Origin: Nicotiana tabacum
Lineage: Eukaryota; Streptophyta; Magnoliopsida; Solanales; Solanaceae
NCBI RefSeq assembly: GCF_000715075.1
Contig: NC_134081.1
Span: 112,628,289-112,692,288 of the forward strand
Reading direction: 5' to 3'
DNA: 64,000 nucleotides
Position numbers and translations under genes: made by a program. Shown in pieces: positions 33,243-43,191 of the stretch. Positions within the stretch are counted from its first letter, which is position 1, and the number at the start of each line of letters is the position of its first letter. The notes beneath the pieces are model-generated. The model was not told the origin of the DNA. It saw only the letters and a list, made by a program, of their open reading frames with translations, and ran no database searches.

Positions 33243-36139
33243 TCACAGAAAATGGTAATACCACCTTGGTGTAAATTGAGTTTCGCAAATGGACCCTTCA
33301 ACCATAAAGCTTCTTTGATCGCCTAGGTCACTGCCATATATTTTGCTTCGGTAGTAGATAAAGGTACTACATGTTGTAATGTAGCTTTCCAAACTAATAA
33401 CGCAACCACCGATGAAAAATACATAGCTTGTCAATGATCTTCTTTTATTAAGATCACTTGCATAATCTGAGTCTACAAAACCAACCAAAGTATTAGTATT
33501 TCTCTCAAACTCCAAACATGTGTTTGAAATACCTCGCAAGTATCTGAGAATCCATTTCACATCATGCCAATGTGCTTTACCAGGACAAGCCATATACCGG
33601 CTTACCACGCTCACTGCTTGTGAAATGTCTGGATGTGTACAAACCATTGCATACATAATACTGCCGACTGCACTGGAATAAGAAACATGTGCCATGTACC
33701 TCTCTTCTTCCTCTGACTGCGGGGACTCAGCAGCTGATAACTTAAAATGAGCAGCAAGAGGGGTACTAACTGGTTTAGCATCTTTCATGCTAAACCTCTC
33801 CAAGACTTTCTCCAAGTACTTCTTCTAGGTCAGAAATAGCCTGTTGGCTTTTCAATCTCTTTTGATCTCCGTGCCAAGGATTTTCTTAGTTGCTCCAAAA
33901 TCTTTCATCTCAAATTCACTTTTCAGCTGACTTTTTAAATTGTGAATTTCTGTTAAATCCTTAACAGCAATGAGCATGTCATCAACATATAATAATAGGT
34001 ACACAAATGAACCATCATTTAACTTCCGGAAGTAAACACAACTATCATACATGCTCCTCGAATAACCATGACCCAACATAAAGGAATCAAACCTTTTATA
34101 CCATTGTCTTGGAGACTGCTTTAATCCGTACAAGGATTTATTCAACAAGCAAACATGATCTTATTCTCCTTTAATTTCAAATCCTTCGGGTTGATGCATG
34201 TATATTTGTTTCTCAAGTTCTCCATGTAAGAAATCTGTCTTAATATCAAGTTGTTCTAATTCCAAATCATACATGGCGACGAAGGCAAGCAAGACACGAA
34301 TAGAGCTATGTTTAATAACAGGTGAGAAAATATCATTAAAATCAACTCCTTGTACCTGACTATAACCCTTTGCAACTAATCGTGCCTTATACCTTGCATC
34401 TTCAACCCCTAGAATGTCATCCTTTTTCTTGAAGACCCATTTGTAACCAACAATTCTTTTTCCTGATGGTGGCTTCACAAGAGACCAAGTACCATTCTTG
34501 TGGAGAGACTCAATTTCTTGATTCATTGCAATCAGCCACTTGGCTAAGTCAGCACTAGAAACTGCTTCTGAATATTTTGATGGTTCTCCAATTTCTTCAG
34601 TTTCGTATGCAACTGAAAAAGCAAATGCAACATAATCTCCAAACCTTAATAGTTGTTTACCTTCTCTTCTTGATCTATGTTTGGTTATAGAATACTCCTC
34701 TTCTTCTGGTTCAACTTTAGGAGTCTCAACTTCAGGAATTTCAGCTTTTGGCTCAACTTCAAGAGTTTTAACTGTATTTTGCTCCAAAGTTGATGAGCTT
34801 GGCTCAGAAAGAATGTCAATCTCAACCTCTACCTGCTTCTGTGTACTCTTTCCTTTGTCTGTATTACAAGAACTAGAAGACTCTTTTCTAGAGTGTAACA
34901 TAGAGGATTCATCAAAGTTTATATCTCTACTAATTATAAATTTTGGTGTCGTGGGATCAGAATACCATAATCAGTATCCTTTCACCCCAGAAGCATACCC
35001 AAGGAAAATGCACTTTTTAGCCATTGGCTCTAATTTTTCATCATTTACATGCATGTATGCAGGGCAACCAAATATTTTTAAATCAGAATAATTAGTAAGA
35101 GTGTCTGGCCACATTTCCTTTGGAATCTTAAAGTTCAAAGGTGCAGAAGGAGCTCGATTGACAATATAACAAGCTGTAGAGATAGCTTCTGCCCAAAAGG
35201 CGATTGTCAACTCAGCATTTGAAATCATGCAACGAGCCCTTTCCAAAAGAGTTTTATTCATCCTTTATGCCACACCATTTTGCTGAGGTGTCATTCTCAC
35301 AGTACGATGTCGAGCAATTCCTTCATTCTTGCAAAATTCGTTGAATTCGTCATTACAAAATTCCAAGCCATTATCTGTTCTAAGTCGCTTAACCTACAAT
35401 CAAAACTTTCCATTATTTGAAATTTAAGAAAACATCACTTTTATTTTTTAAGAAATAAACCCAACCTTTCCTTGAATAATCATCAATGAAAGTTAACATA
35501 TACCTAGTACCACCTTTTGATAGGGTACGTAAAAGACCCCAAAGATCTGAATGAATGTAATCCAAAGTACCTTTTGTTCTATGAATCACTGGAGATTTGA
35601 AGCTGACTCTTTTCTTCTTTCTGAACACACAATGTTCACAGAACTTCATATTTCCGGTACTTTGGTCACATAAGAGACCTCTTTTGCTGAGGATGGAAAG
35701 ACCTTTTTCACTCATATGCCCCAATCACATATGCCACAATTTGGTGATGTCAGAATCTGATTTATCTGATATTGAAACTGCAGTAGCACCTATAATAGTA
35801 GATCCCAAAAGAGTATATAACGTACTAGATTTGCGTGCTTTCATGATCACAAGAGCACCATGAGAAACTTTCAGAACTCCACCTTCACTTGTGTACTTGC
35901 ACCCAAGAGATTCTAGAGTGCCCAAAGAGATTAAATTTTTTCTTCAAGTCAGGAATATATCTAACATCGGTGAAAGTTCTCACCATACCATCATGCATTT
36001 TGATTCGGACTGTACCTTTTCCAATAACTTTGCAGGCAGCATTGTTGTCCATCAAGACAACTCCACCTCCAATAGATTCATATGTGGTAAATAAATCCCG
36101 ATTTGGACACATATGATAAGAACAACCCGGATCTAAAAT
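33243..36139 (-). pseudogene. Element F pol (protease, integrase, RT, RNase H), broken
   Basis: The protease block near 36125 reads [15 protein letters not shown], where DSG is expected, just after a stop that replaces a Trp codon. Integrase pieces: a degenerate [12 protein letters not shown] with [14 protein letters not shown] and SDLWGLL (35413-35724), and 34971-35261 (ERARCMISNA, FWAEAISTACYIVNRAPS). RT: 34161-34901 (SRREGKQLLRFGDYV, WVFKKKD, FSPVIKHSSIRVLLAFVA) and 33852-34148 (LYVDDMLIAVKDL). RNase H: 33243-33815 (GFVDSDYASDLNKRRSLTSY). Internal stops and frameshifts separate the pieces. Confidence 0.92.
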
Positions 36140-37015
36140 TCACTCATTGTTAGATTTGAAACTATTATTAGTTGCTAAAAAAATAGTTCCCTCAGTCTCA
36201 TCAGCAGCTACACTTACTTCGGCAGTATTAGTATTTTTGTGCTCATTTTTCTTTTCTGTATGCTTTTCTTTGTTTTTCAATTTAAAGCATTCAAAAATAA
36301 TGTGACCTTTCTTATGACAATATTTGCACATGACATTTCTGTATCTGGATTTTGACCTTGATTTATGTTTCTCACTACTTGAATCTTTCTTATTGGATCT
36401 ACATCTTATGAATAAGCCTTCCCCTTGGTTCCCACTAATTTTTCCAGTAATATCTCTATCTATTTGTTCTTTTGATTTCAAAATAGATTTGATATTTTTA
36501 TATGAGATATTATCATTTCCATAAAGCATAGTGTCTATTATATGTTTAAATGACTGGGGTAAGGAAACAAGCAATAACACAGCTTGATCCTCATCTTTGA
36601 TTTCAGCATCTATGTTACTTAAATCCATAAGAAGAGAATCAAAAGTATCAAGATGTGTAAGTATAGAGGTACCTTCAGCCATACGAAAAGTGTAGAGTTT
36701 TTGCTTTAGGTAAAGCCTGTTTTCTACTGTTCTTTTCATAAATAGAGTTTTCAGCTTTTCTCATATGTCTTTGGCTGAGCTTTCTACTGCAACTTCACGC
36801 AAAACCTCATTTGAAAGATTTAAAATAATACATGTTTTTGCCTTTTTGTCTATGACGATAAATTCCTCGTCTGTCACTTTATCTGGCATCTTCTCCTTTC
36901 CTTGCAGTGCGAAATCTAAGTCATCCTGAATTAGGATTGATTCCATCTTTAATTGCCACATTTCGAAGTTTGCACTTCGATCAAATTTCTCAACATAAGA
37001 CTTTGTTAGAGTCAT
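36140..37015 (-). pseudogene. Element F gag, broken in the middle
   Basis: Starts at 37015 (MTLTKSYVEKFDRSANFEMWQLKM), with a frame break near 36760, then a frame with [19 protein letters not shown], a Lys/Ser-rich stretch and the zinc knuckle [14 protein letters not shown] at about 36300-36340. Typical Tnt1-type Gag. Confidence 0.9.
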
Positions 37016-37046
37016 TTTGGCTATTTAAACTTACCCGGTTAGATCT

Positions 37047-37060
37047 GGCTCTGATACCAA
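37047..37060 (-). other. Primer-binding site of element F
   Basis: On the minus strand TTGGTATCAGAGCC follows the 5' LTR by one or two bases; a canonical initiator-Met tRNA site. Confidence 0.93.
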
Positions 37061-37062
37061 TT

Positions 37063-37625
37063 TGTTAGGATCAGGTTATTGGGTAGTGCGGAATTTAGCC
37101 AAACAACGTTATAATGACAATAACAAAGACAATGCAAGTTGATAATAACGGCAATTAAAGAAGATAAAGAAGACACAAATTTAACGTAGTTCGGTCAAGG
37201 TGACCTACGTCCACAAGCGGAGAGGAACAATTTTACTATACCAACAAGAGTACAAAAGAGAATACAAAATTAGAGTAAATACTCTAATTAATCCCAAATA
37301 CCCCCAAGAGAATAACCTCACAAGATCACTTCAAAGAAAGGGTTCACACAAGTATTTCCCAACACTCACTCTCTTACAAAATACTCTACAGTGAAATAAA
37401 GGAGGAGAAAGAAAGACAAGAGTGAAAAGCTCTTGAATTGGTGTGTGTACAAATGAGGAGAAACTCCTCTATTTATAGCAAGAAATCCTTGGCCTAATAG
37501 TGGATATTATGTCATGGCAAATGTTATGATCCACAAATTTGTTATAATGGATATTATGTCATGGCAAATGTCATGAAAATTTAGCCCACACTTGAGAAGA
37601 AGCCAAATTTAATGGCCATATTACA
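37063..37625 (-). repeat. 5' LTR of element F
   Basis: Homologous to 32391-32942, TG...CA on the minus strand, with a TATA box CTATAAATAG at 37469-37478 (minus). Confidence 0.92.
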
Positions 37626-37630
37626 TCTAC

Positions 37631-37704
37631 CTATAATCAAGTCGTCTGCAATCACAATCTTTGCAAAAGTAATAAGCGTAAGGAAGAACTTGTAGGAAAC
37701 GGAC
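37631..37704 (-). pseudogene. RAD16: RAD16-like exon (VRFLQVLPYAYYFCKDCDCRRLDY)
   Basis: 74 nt with a GCACAG acceptor and a donor ATAG|GTAGA. It encodes the CKDCDC half of the cysteine cluster. The donor's first five intron bases are exactly the target-site duplication of element F, so the rest of the donor context is now element F LTR. Confidence 0.93.
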
Positions 37705-37789
37705 CTGTGCAAAGGTACATAATTTAGTTAGTTAACCTCACAACAAAAAGAAGTTCTAGAAAACGTAAAGCCTGCAGAAGTTAACTTAC

Positions 37790-37912
37790 AAATGAGTACA
37801 ATTCTCCCATACGGTTTTGCAGGGGTGTACCAGTTAATGCCCACTTATAAGAAGATTCTTACGCAAAAACAGCTCTTGCGGTGTTGCAGCGTGAATGTTT
37901 CACATTATGAGC
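37790..37912 (-). pseudogene. RAD16: RAD16-like exon: motif III (GTPLQNRMGELYSF) with in-frame stop
   Basis: 41 codons from a GTATAG acceptor to a TTT|GTAAGT donor. It supplies the A-H of DEAH (reading ..A-H-N), then CNTARAVFA, an in-frame TAA where the family has Leu, then ESSYKWALTGTPLQNRMGELYSF. Apart from the stop the helicase block is well kept, implying fairly recent inactivation. Confidence 0.93.
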
Positions 37913-38237
37913 CTATACCACAGAAGTTCAATCAGTTAAAAACATTGAAGATAAAGATCTTGTAACACGTGCAATTAGGAATTCTACTCTCAGCGACTAG
38001 TTCATGCGTTACTACCAAACTGATGACTAAAACAGGCACAAACTACAAATCACATGCAGTGTAATTTAATAGGAACTGAGAGCACAGATGTCCATAATCC
38101 ACTATGATGATAGAAGATGGTGATCAAACTAGAATTGGAGATAAAATTGCACACGAGGAGCAGTTAAGCAAACAATAACTCTAGGACAGATAAAATTTTC
38201 ATATTCCTACATTCGGCTAAAGCTTAATAGCTGAAAC

Positions 38238-38323
38238 TGTTTTACTATATGTATTTCTGTAAATAATGAAACAGTAAACTTTCTGAAACAGGAAAAACAT
38301 AAACAGAAAGTTAGCAAGAAAAG
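38238..38323 (-). repeat. Element E 3' LTR, left fragment
   Basis: Starts TGTTTTACTA and aligns with the first ~85 bp of the C-family LTR (AAACTTTCTGAAA and ACAGAAAGTTAG blocks). It is interrupted at 38324 by the LTR of element D. Confidence 0.85.
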
Positions 38324-38962
38324 TGTTTACCCGAAAAATCGGATAACGTTAAATTTAGATATGGTTCTAAGGGTATACAAATTCTTTTGATACAAAATGA
38401 CAATACAAGTATTTTGCTATAAAATAGGAATGATGGATAGGAAGACTGAATGAGTAAAAAAAAACAAGCACAATGAAATCTTAATGTATCTTGGGAGGAC
38501 CTCCGTCTATTGCAGTCTATCTTCCTTTTTATAGTAGAGGGTCACTGTTTTATCTATAACAACATAATAAAATAATACATATAGTGGAGGACCCATGATG
38601 GTTTGTCTCTTCCTTGATTCTCACCAAGATTCTCTCCCTCGGTGCAGTTATAACGACTCTTGTCTGCGAGCTTGGCACTGGCTCGAGCTCGGTGTTAGAT
38701 CAAACCCCCAGTCTTGGTTCGAGCTCGATTCTGCTTTGGGGCATCGATATTCGGGGCCTATGTCGATCGGTGTTGCCCCATAGTCCGATTCGGACACGGG
38801 CTTGATAATGATATCGAGTTTTGCCGTTGATTGGTCTTATAGCTCGAAGCTCGACGCCCCTACTTCAGAATTCGTCCGAGCTTGTCATGTTGATACCCTT
38901 CGATTGAAACGTCATTGTCTCGACCGGTCTTTATGACTGAGAATCGGTTTTGACCGTACACA
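38324..38962 (-). repeat. 3' LTR of element D
   Basis: Starts TGTTTACCCG (plus strand), homologous to 48957-49595. The adjoining minus-strand polypurine tract AACGAGGGGACTATCTG lies just right of it. A minus-strand TATA box CTATAAAAAGG is at about 38525-38535. Confidence 0.93.
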
Positions 38963-39165
38963 GATAGTCCCCTCGTTTCTCGAAAAATATGTGGTGAGGA
39001 ACGATATGATTTCCCTGCGGCTCGATCAAATTTATGCTGACGTTTCTATCGAACCCGATCATGACATATGTGATAGCTGTCCCATCGGCTCTGTTTTACC
39101 AAAGCATTTAATGTGTGTCAGACGGTGGTCGGTCACCCCTGATACCGAACCGTCATGCCTTAGTC

Positions 39166-39173
39166 TATAAATA
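39166..39173 (+). promoter_or_regulatory. TATA box for the antisense ORF of element D
   Basis: TATAAATA on the plus strand, about 155 bp upstream of the antisense ORF's ATG and outside the LTR; the position fits an independent promoter. Inference only. Confidence 0.5.
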
Positions 39174-39326
39174 GTCTTTCCATACAACCTTTTCCACTTT
39201 TGCGCCTTCTCTTCTTCCAAATTTTCTTATTTATCCTCTCTATTTCGCTGCTACAGGGCCGCCCATACCAGAATTTTGGTGCTGTCTATTTCTTCACCTT
39301 CCTTTGCACTCTTTCCTTTCATATTA

Positions 39327-41617
39327 ATGGCGAAAACTTCCAAAACCGTACCTCAGAAGGAGAAAGCTTCTTCCTCACGGCCGTTTGATGATAAGGCACC
39401 GGTAGAGCCGTCAGTTCATGACTATGTTCCTGGCCCGTTCACTTTGAAGACCCCGATTTTAAGGTGGAGAATCCTTCCTTCGTTCCGGGTCGATGTGAAC
39501 ACGTATCGATGTATACATTCTCTATAACAGAAGATAACCTCGAGGCCGTCAGAAAAGACTGCAACTAGGGTTCCGAGGTCGTGTTGCAAATTCCATCTTC
39601 TGATGAGAGTATCACCACTTATGTGGAGGGGTTTTTAAGTGTTTATACTTATCCCTTCATACTGGGACCCGTCGATCCGGTGATTATTGATTTCTGCAAA
39701 AGGTATCAAGTCACCATTGGCCAAATTTATCCCTCTTTATGGCGTATAGTGATCTTATTGCGCTTCTTCTCTATCAAAGTCGGGGGGTTGGATTTTTCTA
39801 TGAACCACCTTATATGACTGTATCGGCCTCAGATCTTTCAAGGTCTAATCGGACTTCATCATCGGGCATCGAAGGCTTTGATTTCGAGCATCGATGAAGA
39901 CAAGGATCAGGGTTGGATGGGTCATTATATTCGAGTGAGGACCCGTGATCTTATTCCGGAGGAGAAGATGTCATTCCCTGAAGAATGGAATTTTGACAGT
40001 AAGTGATTTTTGTTCACTTTTCATGTCCTTTTTTGATTTTTTCTGATGTCCTTCCTTGATGTTTAGCTGCCCCTTGGATGCCACAAGCGGTGCCTGTCCT
40101 CGAGGACTGGGTTCGGAAGTTAGCCTCGACCTCCTCTTATGCCGAGCGCGCTTGGCGTGATTTGGCAAAAGGCAGATGGGAGGCCAAGAACCATGGTGAG
40201 GTTTGCTTCTTGTTTCCTTCGAAGTATTCTTTGCATTCTATTTGTTACCGATTTCCTTTTGTGTAGGCATAACCAGGGATGCCACTTTGAGGCCTTCGAG
40301 CGATGAAGAAGGAAACAAGTCCCTAGTCCCTAAACAGGGGAAAGATAAGAAGCGAAGAGCTTCCTCTCGGTCAGAGGACCCCAAGCCCAAAACTCGAAGG
40401 GTGAGGAGAAAAGCAATTTCCCTTTCGATTGACTCGGTCCAACGACTGAGAAAAGAAGAAGATAGCTCCTCGGCTTTGGTAATCTGATCTACGGAGGCTA
40501 TCGAGGTTGCTAGAGCTGCCGAGCCGATGGCGGATGTGCCTATCGGGGTTGTTTCCGAAGACCTGAGTCTCAACCAGAGTACTCCGAGTGATTTGCTCGG
40601 GGCTATGACAATGGGTCATTCGCCTTTTCTTCCATCTTTTTCTGAGGAGGCGTTGAAGGAAGCTCGAGAGTTGAAGACTCCCGATATCGGCGCAGGCTCT
40701 GGTGCAGGGGATCCTTTTAGGGATTATTTTACTGGAGTCGACGATGGTTTCGATATCGGTGACGTTTCTCTTTTATTAGAGGAGGCTCAGCGTTTCATTA
40801 CTCGGGTAATGATTCTTCCATACTTGGTTTCTTTGTTCTTTTCCATACTTGACTCGTGTTTCTTACTGTGCAGGCCATTAGTAGGTTTCGAGTCGATCTT
40901 AGCCAGTGTGAGGCCGAGCTCCAGAAGGTCTCAGGTGAGAGAGATGCCCTGCGACTTCTTTGCAACCAAAAGGACGAGGATATAAAGATCTCCAAGAGGA
41001 TTTGGCTAAGGTCCGTGAAGAAGGGGTCGAGCTCGATAAGCAAGTGAGCCTCGTTCTGTTAAAGTATGGGTCTGACTCAACTGTGGAAGTTAACCCTTCA
41101 TTTTCTCAGTTGCAGCAAAAGATCAAAAATATCGGTTTACTTCGAGAAGAAGTCGATCAAATCTGAGCTGAATGCAATCGGTGAAAGGAGAGCCTCGACC
41201 GCCTAGGAGCGAAAAAAGAAACCATCTTAACAAAATTATTATCGGCCGACATTAAGAAGATCGAGGAGCTTGAAACACGACTTGCTGAGGTTAAGGTGGA
41301 GGTTGAGTCATCGAAAGTCTTGGTGGATAAGTCCATTGCTGTATATCGGGCTAATGCTGAGGCTGCTCAGATGGAGGCCTGGGAAACGGCAAAGACCGCT
41401 GATGCCCGAGCTCATTGGGTTGCTGAACTTGCTAAATGTAGGTCTCGGATGGAGACCCTCGAAGAGATACACGCTCGAGGTTTAGACCTTACCGAAGAGG
41501 TAAAAAAAGGCAAAAGAGCTCGAAGCAGAAGCGGAAGCCTTGGCTTCTGATGATGATGATGATGATGGTAGCAAAAGCGGATCCAAGAACGGGGAAGAGC
41601 TCAACCAGGAAGCTTAG
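39327..41617 (+). pseudogene. Antisense ORF (aORF) of element D, four exons, gypsy-type transposon domain
   Basis: The ATG at 39327 opens MAKTSKTVPQKEKASSS. A frameshift near 39460, TAG at about 39567 and TGA at about 39817 break exon 1 (to 39998). Exon 1 contains SDESITTYVEGFLSVYTYPF and DFCKRYQVTIGQIYPSLWR, resembling the 'putative gypsy type transposon' domain. Consensus introns follow at 39999-40076, 40196-40266 and 40806-40873, and the splice phases fit. Exon 2 has APWMPQAVPVLEDWV; exon 3 is basic then acidic; exon 4 is a long coiled coil ending in an acidic D-run (near 41555) and TAG at 41617. It is opposite to gag-pol, so it must be transcribed from its own promoter. Function unknown. 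Confidence 0.8.
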
Positions 41618-41799
41618 TGTCTAATTCTTCATGTTTGTAAATTAATCACGTAGGCAATTTTGTGTGTATATATATATAAGTCGACTTGTTTTTGTTTTGG
41701 GAAGACTTTTAATCGAATGTTGACCTTGTAGTCTCTCTGATCAATCAGATTTGTAGCCCCTAGGTTTGCTTGTTGAGTCGATGATTCAAACTTTGAAGG

Positions 41800-42775
41800 A
41801 ACATAATCCGTAGGTGTAATGTAATAGTTGAGTTAATGTAAACTCAGAGTAAAAGTAGCTTATTAGCCGTCGAGTGAATGTTTTGAACTCGAGATAATGT
41901 AGTCCGTAGGCGTAGTGGTCGAGTGAGTGTTTGCTCGAACTCGAAATAAACTTAGCCCGTAGGCTTTATAGTCGAATGTTTCAAACTTGAAATATTGTAG
42001 CCAGTAGGCGTAATGGTCGAGTGAGTGCTTGCTCGAACTCGGAATAACAGTAGCCCGTAGGCTTAATAGTCGAGTGAATGTTTCGAACTCGAGATAATGT
42101 GGCTCGTAGGCTTAATAGTCGAGTGAATGTTTCAAACTCGAGATAATGAGGCCCGTAGGCGTAATGGTCGAGTGAGTGTTTCTAACTCGAGATAAAGGTA
42201 GCCCGTAGGCATAATAGTCGAATGATTGTTCCAAACTTGAAATATTGTCGCCCGTAGGCGTAATGGTCGAGTGAGTGCTTTCTCGAACTCGGAATAACAG
42301 TAGCCGGTAGGCTTAATAGTCGAGTGAATGTTTCGAACTCGAGATAATGTGGCATGTAGGCTTAATAGTCGAGTGAATGTTTTGAACTCGAGATAATGTG
42401 GCCCGTAGGCTTAATAGTCGAGTGAATGTTTCGAACTCGAGATAATGTGGCCCGTAGGCGCAATGGTCGAGTGAGTGTTTCAAACTCGAGATAATGTGGC
42501 CCGTAGGCGCAATGGTCAAGTGAGTGCTTCGAACTCGAGATAATGTGGCCCGTAGGTGCAATGGTCGAGTGAGTGCTTGCTCGAACTTGGAATAACAGTA
42601 GCCCGTAGGCTTAATAGTCGAGTGATTATTTCGAACTCGGAATGAAAGTAGCCCGTAGACTTAATGGTCGAGTGAGTGCTTGCTCGAACTCGGAATAACA
42701 GTAGCCCGTAGGCTTAATATTCGAGTGATTATTTCGAACGCGGAATGAAAGTAGCCCATACGCTTGATAGTTGAG
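41800..42775. repeat. ~50-bp tandem repeat in element D, about 19 units
   Basis: Units share GCCCGTAGGC, then a variable TTAATAGTCGAGTGA or GTAATGGTCGAGTGA segment, then CGAACTCGAGATAATGT or CGAACTCGGAATAACAG. Two unit types alternate irregularly. The repeat lies between the antisense ORF and the integrase end. Tandem repeats in the 3' untranslated part are common in Tat elements. Confidence 0.92.
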
Positions 42776-43191
42776 TGAATCTTAATTCTGGTTGCACAAT
42801 AAATCTCAAGTCATTGCACATGTGTTTATGTTTGGGCCAATCTATATGAGCTTGGTTCATTTTGACCATTTGGCTCTTATAGTTTTTTCCTGTTGGAACC
42901 CTATTGTTGTGAGATGACTTTCTTGCGTCTGAACTCAATGTATTTGAGGGCCTGATGCCCCCCTCCCCCCCCCCCGATATTCGAGGTCGGTTGGAAAGAG
43001 GCCTCGGATACTGTTAAAAGTGCAGCACGATCGATGGTTTCCTCATTAAAAACCTTGCCGAAAAACCCATTTGGGAGAAAACCGGTCTAAGGGAAAAAGA
43101 GTGCAACGTGTGCTTTTAAGCGAAAGATCTACTTCAGCTCTTGTTCAGACATCTGCATGGGTCAGTTGGATCAATATGGAAAGGTCGTACC

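Larger units (their letters stand above)
32391..37625 (-). mobile_element. Element F: Tnt1-type Ty1/copia retrotransposon, minus strand, with TSD TCTAC
   Basis: LTRs 32391-32942 and 37063-37625 flank minus-strand gag-pol and an initiator-Met primer site. Perfect 5-bp target duplications TCTAC lie at 32386-32390 and 37626-37630. Protein order and motifs are those of the Tnt1-like group. It is inserted 5 bp inside a RAD16 intron (on the minus strand GTAGA is the start of the intron), in the same orientation as the gene. Confidence 0.95.

Noticed and set aside
41800..42775. Regularly spaced repeats resembling a CRISPR array
   Set aside because: Units are whole-length tandem repeats without unique spacers, inside a gypsy element of a plant genome.
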